Translations under genes and position numbers: made by a program | The notes under the pieces: model-generated | What the model saw: the letters and a program-made list of their open reading frames with translations, nothing else | Databases searched by the model: none | Told to the model about the DNA's origin: nothing | Assembly: GCF_001667015.1 (NCBI RefSeq) | Contig: NZ_LZIS01000165.1 | Location: 1 to 54,163, forward strand | Direction: 5' to 3' | From: Mycobacterium sp. E3198 | Lineage (GTDB): Bacteria > Actinomycetota > Actinomycetes > Mycobacteriales > Mycobacteriaceae | DNA length: 54,163 nucleotides | Shown here: positions 8,259-16,767 of the stretch, in pieces | How positions within the stretch are numbered: position 1 is the first letter of the stretch | How the letters are laid out: the number at the start of each line of letters is the position of its first letter

Positions 8259-10418
8259 ATGCGCAAGCTGGTCGGGCGCGCGCTGGTTGGCATGGCGGTC
8301 ACGGTGCTGGCCGGTGCGTTGCTGGCGCCCTCCGTTTCCGCGTCGCCGATCGGCGACGCCGAGGCCGCCATGATGGCCGCCTGGGAGAAGGCCGGGGGCG
8401 ACACGTCGCCGCTCGGCGCCCGCAAGGGCGACGTCTACCCCGCCGGCGACGGATTCGCGCTGGACTTCGACGGCGGCAAGATGTTCTACACCACCGACAC
8501 CGGAGCCAAGTTCGTCTACGGCCCCATCCTGGACAAATACGAGGCGTTGGGCGGTCCGGTCGGCAGCGATCTGGGGTTCCCGACGATCAACGAGGTTCCC
8601 GGCCTGGCGGGCCCCGACAGCCGGGTGGCCACCTTCTCGGCCAGCGACAAGCCGGTGATTTTCTGGACGCCCGACCACGGCGCCTTCGTGGTGCGCGGCG
8701 CGATGAACGCCGCCTGGGACAAGCTGGGCAGCTCGGGCGGGGTGCTCGGCGCGCCGGCCGGCGACGAAACCTACAACGGTGAGGTCACCTCTCAGAAGTT
8801 CAGCGGCGGCGAGATCTCCTGGAACCGCAAGACCAAGGAGTTCGCCACCACCCCTGCCTCGCTGGCCGACCAACTCAAGGGCCTGCAAGTGGCGATCGAT
8901 CCGGCCGCCGCCATCAACATGGCGTGGCGGGCCGCGGGCGGGGCCACCGGTCCGCTGGGCGCCAAACAGGGCGGAACGTATCCGATCGGCGGCGACGGCA
9001 TCGCCCAGAACTTCGCCGGCGGCAAGGTCTTCTTCAACCCGGCCACCGGCGCGAACGCCCTCGAGAGTGACATCCTCGCCAAGTACGAGTCGCTGGGCGG
9101 GGCGGCGGGTAGCGACCTCGGGTTCCCCACCGCCAACGAGTCCGACGGGGGCATCGGCCCGGCCAGCCGGATCGCCACCTTCGCGGCGGCCGACAAGCCG
9201 GTGATCTTCTGGACCCCCAACCACGGCGCATTCGTGGTGCGGGGCGCGATGAAGGCCGCGTGGGACAAGCTGCGCGGCCCCAACGGCAAGCTCGGCGCCC
9301 CGGTCGGCGATCAGGCCGTCGACGGCGATGTCGTCTCGCAGCAGTTCACCGGCGGCAAGATCTCGTGGAACCGGGCGAAGAACTCGTTCGCCACCGAGCC
9401 GTCGAACCTGGCTCCGTTGCTGTCCGGCCTGCAGGTGTCGGGGCAGAATCAGCCGAGCACCGCGGCGATGCCCTCCCACGGCAAAAAGTTCTCCTGGCAG
9501 CAGTGGTGGCTGCCGGTCGCCATTGCGGTGTTGGTGCTGATCCTGCTGTCGGCGTTGCTGACGTTCGGATTGCGCCGGCGGCGCGCCCGCCGCGGCGCCG
9601 GCGACATCGCCGCCGCCCCCGCCTACGAGCCCGAGCGCGACGTGCACGCCGGCTACGAGGCGCCGGCCGACGCGCGTTGGGGGCAGGACGACGCCGAACT
9701 CGCGACCGACCACTTCGCGGCCGGGGACCTGCGGCCGGCCGAAGGGCAGCCCGCGGCCGACGCCGAGCCCGCGGGGCGGGTCAGCTGGAGCCGGGGCTCC
9801 GAGGGCCGCGTTGCCGAGGAAGAAGACCCCGACGCGGTCGACACGGATTCCATCCCCCTCGTCTCGGCGGCGGCCCTGTCGGAGGCGGGCTATCCGGGCG
9901 TCGCCGACGACGGCGCCGACGACGGCGCCGACGAGGGCACCTACGAGGACGTCGCGTACGAGGACGTCGCCTACGAAAACGTCGGCTCCGAGGACGTCGG
10001 CTACGAGGACACGCGCTACGAGCAGGCCGGCTACGAGGAGCCCGGTTTTGAGCGGGCCGGCCATCCGGACGCCGCCGAAGACCCCGAGCTACCGGAGACG
10101 GTCGGGCCCGAGGCGGCGGAGGCCATCGCGGTGGGCGCCGAGTCCCGCGTCGGGCGACACCACGCGGCCGCGGACGACGAGGAACCGTCGGAGCACCCGG
10201 AAGCGGCCGGCGGGACCCCCGTTGCCGGTGGGCGCCCGACGATCCGCCTGCCGTTGGACGACCCCTATCAGGTGCCCGACGGCTATCCGATCAAAGCCAG
10301 CGCGAGCTTCGGCCTGTACTACACGCCCGAGAGCCCGCTCTATCACGACACCCTGGCCGAATTCTGGCTGACCAGCGAAGAAGTCGCCCAGGCCAATGGT
10401 TTCGTCAGGGCCGACTGA
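8259..10418 (+). CDS. LGFP-repeat envelope protein with one TM segment (Rv2721c-like)
   Basis: 719 residues from the chosen ATG (CGGAGAGG 4 nt upstream); a GTG at 8238 with CGGAGG is an alternative. A signal sequence with Arg/Lys n-region ends near SVSASPIGDA. The outer part has two tandem modules of LGFP repeats (SPLGARKGD, GSDLGFPTINE, GVLGAPAGDE; then GPLGAKQGG, GSDLGFPTANE, GKLGAPVGDQ). LGFP repeats are known from cell-wall proteins of mycolate-containing bacteria and are thought to anchor to the wall. A TM helix (WWLPVAIAVLVLILLSALLTFGL, about 417-439) is followed by an acidic cytoplasmic tail of about 280 residues. The tail includes a pentapeptide repeat tract and ends in a conserved-looking domain (ASFGLYYTPESPLYHDTLAEFWLTSEEVAQANGF). 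Confidence 0.85.
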   Translation: MRKLVGRALVGMAVTVLAGALLAPSVSASPIGDAEAAMMAAWEKAGGDTSPLGARKGDVYPAGDGFALDFDGGKMFYTTDTGAKFVYGPILDKYEALGGPVGSDLGFPTINEVPGLAGPDSRVATFSASDKPVIFWTPDHGAFVVRGAMNAAWDKLGSSGGVLGAPAGDETYNGEVTSQKFSGGEISWNRKTKEFATTPASLADQLKGLQVAIDPAAAINMAWRAAGGATGPLGAKQGGTYPIGGDGIAQNFAGGKVFFNPATGANALESDILAKYESLGGAAGSDLGFPTANESDGGIGPASRIATFAAADKPVIFWTPNHGAFVVRGAMKAAWDKLRGPNGKLGAPVGDQAVDGDVVSQQFTGGKISWNRAKNSFATEPSNLAPLLSGLQVSGQNQPSTAAMPSHGKKFSWQQWWLPVAIAVLVLILLSALLTFGLRRRRARRGAGDIAAAPAYEPERDVHAGYEAPADARWGQDDAELATDHFAAGDLRPAEGQPAADAEPAGRVSWSRGSEGRVAEEEDPDAVDTDSIPLVSAAALSEAGYPGVADDGADDGADEGTYEDVAYEDVAYENVGSEDVGYEDTRYEQAGYEEPGFERAGHPDAAEDPELPETVGPEAAEAIAVGAESRVGRHHAAADDEEPSEHPEAAGGTPVAGGRPTIRLPLDDPYQVPDGYPIKASASFGLYYTPESPLYHDTLAEFWLTSEEVAQANGFVRAD
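9907..10061 (+). repeat. Tandem codon repeats in the cytoplasmic tail of the LGFP protein
   Basis: Three 12-nt units (DDGA, DDGA, DEGT) are followed from 9942 by eight 15-nt units that encode YEDVA, YEDVA, YENVG, SEDVG, YEDTR, YEQAG, YEEPG and FERAG. Unit lengths are multiples of three, so copy-number change would alter length without a frameshift. Confidence 0.85.
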
Positions 10419-10424
10419 GCGGCG

Positions 10425-11114
10425 TTAGACCTTGCGGATCACCGTGACGACTTTGCCGAGCACGGTCGCGTCGTTGCCCGGGATCGGGTCGAACGCCGGG
10501 TTGTGCGGCATCAGCCACACCTGACCGCCCGCGCGCTTGAACGTCTTGACGGTGGCCTCGCCGTCGATCATGGCCGCGACGATGTCGCCGTTGTCGGCGA
10601 CGTGCTGCTGGCGCACCACCACCCAGTCGCCGTCGCAGATCGCGGCCTCGACCATCGAGTCGCCCACCACCTTGAGCAGAAACAGCGTGCCCTCGCCGAC
10701 CAGCTCGCGGGGCAGCGGGAAGACGTCCTCGACGGCCTCTTCGGCGAGGATCGGCCCGCCGGCGGCGATGCGGCCGAGCACCGGGACGTAACTGGGTTCG
10801 GGCAGGGCGTCGGACCCGGCGACCTCGGTGAGCGGCGCCGCGTCGCCGGCGTCCTCGGCGCCCCGGACGTCCACGGCCCGCGGGCGGTTCGGGTCGCGGC
10901 GCAGGTATCCCTTGCGCTCCAGCGTGCGCAGCTGGTGAGCCACCGACGACGTGGAGGTCAGGCCGACGGCGTCGCCGATCTCCCGGATGCTCGGCGGGTA
11001 ACCGCGGCTGGTGACCGAGGCGCGGATGACGTTCAGAATGGTGCGCTGGCGTTCGGTCAGCGATGAGTCCACGGGGTGCGAGCTGCTTGATGGCGTGTCG
11101 TTGCTGTCGCTCAT
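10425..11114 (-). CDS. lexA: SOS repressor LexA
   Basis: 229 residues. The N-terminal winged helix (about 19-80, [38 protein letters not shown]) binds the SOS box, and the C-terminal S24 peptidase domain follows. The self-cleavage site is Ala118-Gly119 (GRIAAGGP), with catalytic Ser153 (GDSMVEAAI) and Lys190 (ATVKTFKR). RecA-activated cleavage derepresses the DNA-damage regulon. The ATG matches family length and is 6 nt after a TACATT -10, so a leaderless transcript is likely; an SOS box lies just upstream, implying autoregulation. The 3' end converges on the LGFP gene 6 bp away. Confidence 0.98.
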   Translation of the reverse strand: MSDSNDTPSSSSHPVDSSLTERQRTILNVIRASVTSRGYPPSIREIGDAVGLTSTSSVAHQLRTLERKGYLRRDPNRPRAVDVRGAEDAGDAAPLTEVAGSDALPEPSYVPVLGRIAAGGPILAEEAVEDVFPLPRELVGEGTLFLLKVVGDSMVEAAICDGDWVVVRQQHVADNGDIVAAMIDGEATVKTFKRAGGQVWLMPHNPAFDPIPGNDATVLGKVVTVIRKV

Positions 11115-11120
11115 GCACCG

Positions 11121-11126
11121 AATGTA
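11121..11126 (-). promoter_or_regulatory. -10 hexamer TACATT of lexA
   Basis: TACATT ends 6 nt before the lexA ATG. No Shine-Dalgarno is present, so the start codon is probably the transcript 5' end. Confidence 0.65.
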
Positions 11127-11145
11127 GCGGCACCGCGGCGAAGAA

Positions 11146-11161
11146 TCAAACATGTGTTCGA
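11146..11161 (-). promoter_or_regulatory. SOS box of lexA
   Basis: TCGAACACATGTTTGA on the minus strand fits the mycobacterial LexA site TCGAAC-N4-GTTCGA with one mismatch. It lies about 32-47 bp upstream of the inferred lexA start, overlapping the -35 region. Confidence 0.9.
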
Positions 11162-11292
11162 CTGGCGTGTCACGGCCGCGGAAATCCGGCCGCCAGCGGC
11201 CACCAGCCGCCGCTGAGCGGCCGAATAACAAAGGTGTAACTCTTCGATCGATCGGGTATCTCAACGCCATGTCAGTGGTCGCGCCCACAAAG

Positions 11293-11315
11293 TTGTCGGT
11301 GGGGTGCTCTACCGT
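11293..11315 (+). promoter_or_regulatory. PafBC-type (RecA-independent) DNA-damage promoter for chiZ
   Basis: TTGTCGGTG, then 8 nt, then TACCGT. This is an exact match to the RecA-NDp/PafBC motif TTGTCRGTG-N8-TANNNT as I know it. Transcription would start near 11322, giving a leader of about 95 nt that contains the two SOS-like repeats. Confidence 0.8.
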
Positions 11316-11353
11316 TTTGCTCGTCCGACACGCTTCGCTCAAATGTTCGGGTA

Positions 11354-11391
11354 TCGAACACACGAGCGATATAGTTCGAACACACGAGCGA
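11354..11391 (+). promoter_or_regulatory. Duplicated SOS-like box around a second chiZ -10
   Basis: TCGAACACACGAGCGA occurs twice (11354-11369 and 11376-11391), 22 bp apart. Each has a perfect left half (TCGAAC) and a 4/6 right half (GAGCGA for GTTCGA). A good -10, TATAGT (11370-11375), lies between them. An overlapping inverted repeat TGTTCG-N5-CGAACA starts at 11344. This looks like a LexA-controlled second promoter with degenerate sites. Confidence 0.6.
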
Positions 11392-11416
11392 GATTGAGTT
11401 GACCGGAGGAACGCAG

Positions 11417-11914
11417 ATGACCATCATCCACACAGTCGCGCCGCGTACCGGCGGCGTTCGGCGCCCGGTCAACGGGCCGGTGCCGGGACTCCGCCACGGC
11501 CGGGACGGGCTGGCCCGTTCTCGCAGGCCCGGGCCCGCCCGGCCGGGGGGCGCGCCCCCGCGCTACCACGGCACCGGTGTCGCCATGTCCGTCGCGCCGC
11601 ACCGCCCGCGCCGCCCCGTTACGCTGGCGACGACGGTGGGGCTGGCGCTGGTCGCCGGGATCATCACGCTGTGGCTGGGTCTGGTCGCCAACATCGGACA
11701 GGCGGTCAACGGCGATTCCCCGGGATCGGCCGCCGCGGTGCCGGATCGGCTCGCCGTCGTGCGGGTCGAACCCGGCGAGTCCCTGCAGGACATCGCCCAC
11801 CGGGTGGCGCCGGACGCGCCGGCCCGCCAGGTGGCCCAGCGGATCCGCGAACTCAACGACCTGAACTCGCCCGCCGTCGCCGCGGGTCAGACGCTGATCG
11901 CGCCGGTCGGCTGA
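11417..11914 (+). CDS. chiZ: DNA-damage-induced LysM cell-wall hydrolase / division inhibitor ChiZ
   Basis: 165 residues, equal to the H37Rv length I recall. The cytoplasmic N-terminus is about 65 residues, disordered and rich in Arg, Gly and Pro. One TM helix (about 67-92, [25 protein letters not shown]) and a short linker lead to an extracytoplasmic LysM domain (about 113-164, [19 protein letters not shown]...[17 protein letters not shown]). M. tuberculosis Rv2719c (ChiZ) is reported to hydrolyse cell wall and interfere with FtsZ-ring assembly after DNA damage. GGAGGA lies 6 nt before the ATG. Divergent from lexA, with both RecA-dependent and RecA-independent control elements. Confidence 0.93.
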   Translation: MTIIHTVAPRTGGVRRPVNGPVPGLRHGRDGLARSRRPGPARPGGAPPRYHGTGVAMSVAPHRPRRPVTLATTVGLALVAGIITLWLGLVANIGQAVNGDSPGSAAAVPDRLAVVRVEPGESLQDIAHRVAPDAPARQVAQRIRELNDLNSPAVAAGQTLIAPVG

Positions 11915-12014
11915 CGCGCGAAGCGAGAGAACGTGGCGATGCCAAGCGGGGGAGCGCACGGGTACGCTCGGGGTGTTCTGCGACCCCGGATGTGAGCACG
12001 GCGAAGGAGCGGTC

Positions 12015-12494
12015 ATGCACTGTCCGTTCTGCCGCCATCCCGATTCCCGGGTGATCGACTCGCGCGAAACCGACGAAGGCCAGGCCATCAGGCGCCGCCG
12101 GTCGTGCCCCGAGTGCGGGCGGCGCTTCAGCACCGTCGAAACAGCGGTGCTGGCCGTCGTCAAACGCAGCGGTGTCACCGAGCCCTTCAGCCGGGAAAAG
12201 GTCATCAGTGGAGTCCGGCGGGCCTGCCAGGGCCGCCAGGTCGACGACGACGCGCTGAATCTGCTTGCCCAGCAAGTGGAAGACACCGTGCGCGCCGCCG
12301 GGTCGCCCGAGGTGCCCAGCCACGAGGTCGGCCTGGCCATCCTGGGCCCCTTGCGCGACCTCGACGAGGTGGCCTACCTGCGGTTCGCCTCGGTCTACCG
12401 GTCGTTCTCCTCCGCGGAGGATTTCGAGCGCGAGATCGAGGCGCTGCGCGCGCACCGCAACGTGTCCACGGATCCGGAACCGGCCACTCGCTAA
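12015..12494 (+). CDS. nrdR: Ribonucleotide reductase repressor NrdR
   Basis: 159 residues. The N-terminal zinc ribbon uses Cys3/Cys6 (HCPFC) and Cys31/Cys34 (SCPECG). An ATP-cone domain (about 49-139, [22 protein letters not shown]...) senses ATP/dATP, and NrdR then represses nrd genes through NrdR boxes. The ATG with GAAGGAG upstream gives the canonical MHCPFC start; longer upstream frames do not fit. The C-terminal ~15 residues are variable. Sits between chiZ and the nitrobindin gene on the same strand. Confidence 0.97.
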   Translation: MHCPFCRHPDSRVIDSRETDEGQAIRRRRSCPECGRRFSTVETAVLAVVKRSGVTEPFSREKVISGVRRACQGRQVDDDALNLLAQQVEDTVRAAGSPEVPSHEVGLAILGPLRDLDEVAYLRFASVYRSFSSAEDFEREIEALRAHRNVSTDPEPATR

Positions 12495-12497
12495 GCT
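12492..12497 (+). promoter_or_regulatory. -10 hexamer TAAGCT for nitrobindin gene
   Basis: Overlaps the nrdR stop codon and ends 6 nt before the ATG at 12504. No Shine-Dalgarno. Confidence 0.55.
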
Positions 12498-12503
12498 GGC
12501 GTC

Positions 12504-12998
12504 ATGCCGCCCGACCTGCATCCCGATCTCCAGGCGCTGGAGCCGTTGCTGGGGACCTGGACCGGTCGGGGTTCGGGCAAGTACCCGACGATCCCGCCCT
12601 TCGACTATGTCGAGGAAGTCGTGTTCACCCATGTGGGTAAGCCGTTTCTGGCCTACGCGCAAAAGACCAAGGCGGTCGCCGACGGCAAACCGCTGCACGC
12701 CGAGACGGGATTTCTGCGGGTGCCGCGCCCTGGCGAAGTCGAGCTGGTCTTGGCCCATCCGAGCGGCATCACCGAAATCGAAGTGGGCACCTACTCGGTG
12801 GCCGGCGACGTCATCGACGTCGAGATGTCGACGAGTTCCGGCGGGGCGATCGGGCTCACCCCGACCGCCAAAGAGGTGACCGCGCTTGGCCGTTCGCTGC
12901 GCATCGACGGCGACGAGCTGACCTACTCCGTGCGGATGGGCGCCGTGGGACAGCCCCTGCAGGATCACCTCGACGCGGTCCTGCACCGGCAGCGCTGA
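12504..12998 (+). CDS. Nitrobindin-like haem protein (Rv2717c-like)
   Basis: 164 residues, same length as M. tuberculosis nitrobindin. The family signature GTWTGRGSGKYPTI is at residues 17-30. The C-terminal DHLDAVLHRQ contains His155, the proximal haem ligand in the tuberculosis protein. The fold is a 10-stranded beta barrel that binds ferric haem and can isomerise peroxynitrite to nitrate. It is expected to be cytosolic. Ends 8 bp from the convergent PhzF gene. Confidence 0.9.
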   Translation: MPPDLHPDLQALEPLLGTWTGRGSGKYPTIPPFDYVEEVVFTHVGKPFLAYAQKTKAVADGKPLHAETGFLRVPRPGEVELVLAHPSGITEIEVGTYSVAGDVIDVEMSTSSGGAIGLTPTAKEVTALGRSLRIDGDELTYSVRMGAVGQPLQDHLDAVLHRQR

Positions 12999-13005
12999 GC
13001 TTCGG

Positions 13006-13701
13006 TCAGTCCACCCGCCTGCCGCCGTCGCCCACGACGCGCCCCGCCACCGCGACCCAGCCCTCGGCGTTCCACGTGGTTTCGATGACCGACCCGTTGC
13101 CCTGTGTGATGTGCAGGTCGCGGCTGAGGTAGTCGGTGAGCCGCATCGCCGCGGACCCGGTGGCCTCGTCCTCCGGCACGCCGAGGTTCGCGAAGAACCC
13201 CCGCGCGCGCAGCAAGCCGGCCGATCGATCGACCCAGGCCCACAGGTAGTGCGCGACGTCGACGGGAAAGTCCGCGGGGTCGGCGCCCAAAACGTCGTCC
13301 GCGGAATCGAATTCGTGGATCGCCAGTTCCGGGGCCCATTCGGCGCGGGCGCTGATCCGGGTCCGCTCGCCCGGATAGCTCACCTGCACCAGCCCGGCCG
13401 GCACCTGCAGTGTCTTGATCGGCCAGCCGTTCTCGCGCAGCCACCACGCCGCACCGACGGTCGGGTGCCCCGCGAACGGAAGTTCGGTGCGGGGGGTGTG
13501 AATCTTCGCGTGCGCGGTGGTCGCGCCGGCGGCCGGAAGATCGATGAATACCGTTTCACTGTAACCCAATTGGGTCGCGAGCCGCTGCCGGTCCCCGGGC
13601 GCCATCCGGCCTGCTGGGCTTTCCGGGACCACGCCGAGCGGATTACCGAAATTGCCGTCCGCGTCGGTGAACACGCGGAGCACCGTCACGTCGATCCCCA
13701 T
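13006..13701 (-). CDS. PhzF-family isomerase/epimerase (Rv2716-like)
   Basis: 231 residues with the PhzF signatures: [19 protein letters not shown] at the N-terminus, YSETVFI with the conserved Glu (about 56-62), [18 protein letters not shown] and the C-terminal [14 protein letters not shown]. PhzF enzymes are diaminopimelate-epimerase-fold isomerases. The substrate here is unknown. The ATG is 6 nt downstream of TACAGT with no Shine-Dalgarno, suggesting a leaderless message. At 231 aa it is somewhat shorter than the 260-300 aa of many PhzF proteins. Confidence 0.88.
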   Translation of the reverse strand: MGIDVTVLRVFTDADGNFGNPLGVVPESPAGRMAPGDRQRLATQLGYSETVFIDLPAAGATTAHAKIHTPRTELPFAGHPTVGAAWWLRENGWPIKTLQVPAGLVQVSYPGERTRISARAEWAPELAIHEFDSADDVLGADPADFPVDVAHYLWAWVDRSAGLLRARGFFANLGVPEDEATGSAAMRLTDYLSRDLHITQGNGSVIETTWNAEGWVAVAGRVVGDGGRRVD

Positions 13702-13707
13702 GACCCG

Positions 13708-13713
13708 ACTGTA
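13708..13713 (-). promoter_or_regulatory. -10 hexamer TACAGT for PhzF gene
   Basis: Ends 6 nt before the ATG, with no Shine-Dalgarno. Fits a leaderless start between the two minus-strand genes. Confidence 0.55.
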
Positions 13714-13734
13714 CGGGCCGGGCCAACGCAACGA

Positions 13735-14766
13735 TCAGGTGGCGCTGCGCTCGTCGGAACCCATCGCGTTCAGCACGGCGACGCGGGTGTCGGCCGGGCC
13801 CGTGACGGTCTTCTCGCCGCCGCCGGTGCGCAACAGCTCGCGAAGGGCGGCCTGGTCGTATTCGGCGGGTTGGGTGCTGTCGATGAAACGCTGCACGACG
13901 TCGATGAAGCGGGCCGGGTCGTCGTGGAACGGGAAGTGGCCCGAGCCCTCGAAGATCTCCAGGCGCGAGCCGGGCATCGCGGCGTGCGCCATCCAGGCGT
14001 GCCGGACGGGGACCACCACATCCTTGGTGCCCCAGACGATCTGAACCGGGATGGCCTCGGTCAGATAACACCGGTCCAGCATCGTCACGATCTGCCCGCG
14101 CCAGTCCACCACCGCCCGCAGGGTCCGGCTGAACGCCGCCGAGGCCGTCGGCTCCGGCAGGTCGTCGAGGATGCGCAGCACGTTAGGCAGGTCGTGGCCC
14201 AGCGCGGTCGACCCGATCGCCAGCCCGGCCAGCTTCCCCGCCAGCTGAACCGCCGGCAGCACCAGCGGCAGCCGCAGCAGCGCCAGCGCCTCGCTGCCCA
14301 TCGGCAACGAGGCCAGCCGGAAGACGACGTTGACGTCCTTGGTGACGCCGCCCGCGGCCACCAGGATCAGCCGGTCGACCAAATGCGGGAACTGGTAGGC
14401 GAATTGCATGGCCACCCCGCCGCCCAGCGAGTGGCCGATGATCGTCACCCGCTCGATGTCGAGCACGGACAGCAGGTCACGCATCCCGTTGGCGTAGGCG
14501 GCCGCCGAGTAGTCGGCGCGCGGCTTGTCGGATTTCCCGTGGCCCAGCAGGTCGGGGGCGATGACGGTGAACCGCTGGGCGAGCTTGGCCTGCACCGCAT
14601 TCCAGGTGGTGGAGTTGTCGCCGATGCCGTGCAGCAGCAGGATCGCCGGGCCCGAACCCGCGATCCGGTAGGCGCGCCGGTAGCCGTGAATGGTGCGGAA
14701 CTCGAGCGTGGGGGCCGTCACCTCGCGCACCGGGCGAAGGTTGCTCTTGCGCTTGCGCTCGGTCAT
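13735..14766 (-). CDS. Alpha/beta hydrolase (Rv2715-like)
   Basis: 343 residues. The oxyanion-hole segment LLLHGIGDNSTTW (44-56) is followed by the nucleophile elbow GHSLGGG with Ser113. The likely acid is Asp in VWGTKDVVVP, and the catalytic His is in EGSGHFPFHDDP. It lacks a signal peptide, so it is probably cytosolic. Substrate is unknown; related proteins include haloalkane/epoxide hydrolase-like and lipase-like enzymes. I placed the start at MTERKRKSNL, with GGCGAG immediately upstream. A longer frame continues upstream into the PAC2 gene and is unlikely. The C-terminal 40 residues are low complexity. Confidence 0.88.
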   Translation of the reverse strand: MTERKRKSNLRPVREVTAPTLEFRTIHGYRRAYRIAGSGPAILLLHGIGDNSTTWNAVQAKLAQRFTVIAPDLLGHGKSDKPRADYSAAAYANGMRDLLSVLDIERVTIIGHSLGGGVAMQFAYQFPHLVDRLILVAAGGVTKDVNVVFRLASLPMGSEALALLRLPLVLPAVQLAGKLAGLAIGSTALGHDLPNVLRILDDLPEPTASAAFSRTLRAVVDWRGQIVTMLDRCYLTEAIPVQIVWGTKDVVVPVRHAWMAHAAMPGSRLEIFEGSGHFPFHDDPARFIDVVQRFIDSTQPAEYDQAALRELLRTGGGEKTVTGPADTRVAVLNAMGSDERSAT

Positions 14767-14812
14767 CTCGCCAACCTTGGTGTCGGCCCGCGCTATGGGC
14801 GTTGTAAGAGTC

Positions 14813-15787
14813 TCAAGCCTGGTCGTCGTCGTTCTTCTTCTTCTCTGCCTGCTGGGCAAGGAATCGCTCGAATTCGGCGCCAAGCTCGTCGCCGCTCGGC
14901 AGATCCTCGTCGCGGGTTAGTAACGACCTGTTCTCCTGAGCGTCGATGAAGGCATCGTACTGGCGCTCGAGCGCGGCCACCACTTGAGCCACTTCCGAGC
15001 TCGCCTGGACCTGTTCATCGATTTTGGCCCGGATTTCCTCCGCGGCCTCGGCCAGTGCCGACAGCGGCAGCTCCAGGGATCCGCTCTTGGCGACCTGCTC
15101 GAGCAGGGCTTGGGCGGCGGCGGGGTAGTCGGTCTGGGTCAGGTAGTGCGGGACGTGCACGGTGAAGCCGACGACGTCGTGGCCGTGCTGGGCCATCCGG
15201 TATTCCAGCAGGTTGGACGCGCTGCCCGGAACCTGGATCTCCGAGATCCACGGCTGGAAGTCGGCGATGAGGTCCTTGTTGTTGGAATGCGCCGTCAGCG
15301 TGATCGGGCGGGTGTGCGGGACGGCCATCGGCACGGTGCCCAGGCCGATGGTGCGCCGCACGCCCAGCCGCTCGGCCAGCAGCCGCACCGCGGTGATGAA
15401 ACGCTCCCACTTCAGGTCCGGCTCCATGCCGGCCAGCAGCAGAAACGGCGTGCCGACGCTGTCGCGCAGCGCGTACAGGCTCAGCTCCGGGTCGTCGTAG
15501 TGGGTGAAGTGGTCGGTCTTGAACGTCATCAGCGGCCGCCGGGAGCGGTAATCCAGCAGTTCGTCGATCGCGAACGACGCCACCAGCTCGGCGTCCAGCG
15601 CCGCCCTGAGGTGGGTGGCGGCCAGCCGGATCGCGTGACCCGCGTCGGAGAAGCCCTCCAGGGCGTGGACCAGCACCGGGCCCAGGCCGTCGGCCGTCGA
15701 CAACTGGGGCGCCGGGAACTCGAGCTCGTACATGCCGGGCTGCCCTGGCTGATAGTCGTCGTCGTCAGGGCCTTGATGGCGCGCCAT
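14813..15787 (-). CDS. PAC2-family protein (Rv2714-like)
   Basis: 324 residues, the same length as Rv2714. A PAC2 (proteasome assembly chaperone-like) domain covers about residues 19-235, with the conserved ALEGFSDAGHAIRLAATHL and a phosphorylase-like Rossmann core. The last ~90 residues are helical and acidic/Lys-rich (QAEKKKNDDD). Function in mycobacteria is unknown. The ATG has GAGAGGAGG upstream. The gene precedes the hydrolase on the same strand by 46 bp. Confidence 0.9.
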   Translation of the reverse strand: MARHQGPDDDDYQPGQPGMYELEFPAPQLSTADGLGPVLVHALEGFSDAGHAIRLAATHLRAALDAELVASFAIDELLDYRSRRPLMTFKTDHFTHYDDPELSLYALRDSVGTPFLLLAGMEPDLKWERFITAVRLLAERLGVRRTIGLGTVPMAVPHTRPITLTAHSNNKDLIADFQPWISEIQVPGSASNLLEYRMAQHGHDVVGFTVHVPHYLTQTDYPAAAQALLEQVAKSGSLELPLSALAEAAEEIRAKIDEQVQASSEVAQVVAALERQYDAFIDAQENRSLLTRDEDLPSGDELGAEFERFLAQQAEKKKNDDDQA

Positions 15788-15941
15788 CGGGCTGCCTCCT
15801 CTCGCGAATCTCTCCAGGGTGCCCTAACAAGTGTCCCCCGAATCAACGGGCACCCCTAACGGAAACACCGAAGCGAGCGGAGCGCGTCCCGGCGGGTTCA
15901 ACTCGGCCCGCGGACCCCTGGTCGGGCATGATGGACACGAA

Positions 15942-16766
15942 ATGCGCATATCGACGGTGCTGCTGTACTCGGGGGTAGGCCTGGCGACGTTGCTGACGTC
16001 GTGCACCAGGCCCGCCGACCCCGCCGCGCGCCCGACCGTCTCCGCCGACGTGGCCACCGCGCCGGTGCAGCGGCTCAGCCAGCCCCAGCAGAAGGCCGTC
16101 GCGCGTCCCGTCGACCCGGACCGGCGCGTCGGTGCGATCTTCATCAACGACGGGCCGCTGCACGTCTGCACGGGCGCGGTGGTGCATTCGGCGGCCGGGG
16201 ACATGGTGATGACGGCGGCGCACTGCCTGGCGGGAGCGGCCAAGATCACCTTCGTCCCCGGGTTCGTCGGTGACGCCACGCCGCCCCCCGCGGACGTCTG
16301 GAAGGCCGACGCCGTCTACCTCGATCCGCGCTGGACCGCCGGCAAGGACCCGCACGCGGATTACGCGATCGCCCGGGTCAGCAACGACGCCGGTGGTTCG
16401 GTCGAGTCGCACGTCGGGTTGGCGCTGACGCTGGGCGTCGCGCCGCCGCCGGGCAGCCACGTCACGGTGCTGGGGTACGCGGCCGGGGTGGGCGGCTCGC
16501 CCATCGGCTGCCAGGCCACCACGTCGGTCAACGACCGCGGCTTTCCGTCGCTGACGTGCGAGGGGCTCGTCGACGGCACCAGCGGCGCGCCCTGGGTCAG
16601 TGGCACCACGCTCACCGGGGTGATCGGCGGCTTCGAGCGGGGCGGGTGCGCCGCCAACGTGTCGTACTCGGCGCCGTTCGACGCCCAGACCGCGCAGTTG
16701 CTGGCCCGCGCCGAGGCCGGCGGTCCCGGCGACCCGGTGCCCAACGACCTCGACGACAGCTGCTGA
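15942..16766 (+). CDS. Trypsin-like serine protease lipoprotein
   Basis: 274 residues. The start at MRISTVLLYS gives a short signal peptide ending in a lipobox LLTSC (Cys21), so the mature protein should be lipid-anchored on the outer face of the membrane. The chymotrypsin-fold triad is visible: His94 (MTAAHCLAG), Asp140 (PHADYAIARV) and Ser214 (DGTSGAPWVSG). Cysteines at about 76/95, 190/206 and the C-terminus could form disulfides. I do not recall a counterpart between Rv2714 and sthA in H37Rv, so this may be a lineage-specific gene. A GTG extension to 15831 would bury the signal peptide and is disfavoured. No clear Shine-Dalgarno. Confidence 0.85.
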   Translation: MRISTVLLYSGVGLATLLTSCTRPADPAARPTVSADVATAPVQRLSQPQQKAVARPVDPDRRVGAIFINDGPLHVCTGAVVHSAAGDMVMTAAHCLAGAAKITFVPGFVGDATPPPADVWKADAVYLDPRWTAGKDPHADYAIARVSNDAGGSVESHVGLALTLGVAPPPGSHVTVLGYAAGVGGSPIGCQATTSVNDRGFPSLTCEGLVDGTSGAPWVSGTTLTGVIGGFERGGCAANVSYSAPFDAQTAQLLARAEAGGPGDPVPNDLDDSC

Positions 16767-16767
16767 G

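Noticed and set aside
9907..10061. CRISPR array
   Set aside because: Short 12-15 nt tandem codon repeats inside a reading frame, without spacers. No CRISPR-like array seen anywhere in the window.
8220..10064. 614-codon minus-strand open frame opposite the LGFP gene
   Set aside because: Shadow of the real coding strand; no family signature, and the plus strand encodes clear LGFP repeats with signal peptide and TM helix.
11376..11391. Canonical SOS box for chiZ
   Set aside because: The right half-site is GAGCGA, two mismatches from GTTCGA, so it is reported as degenerate only.
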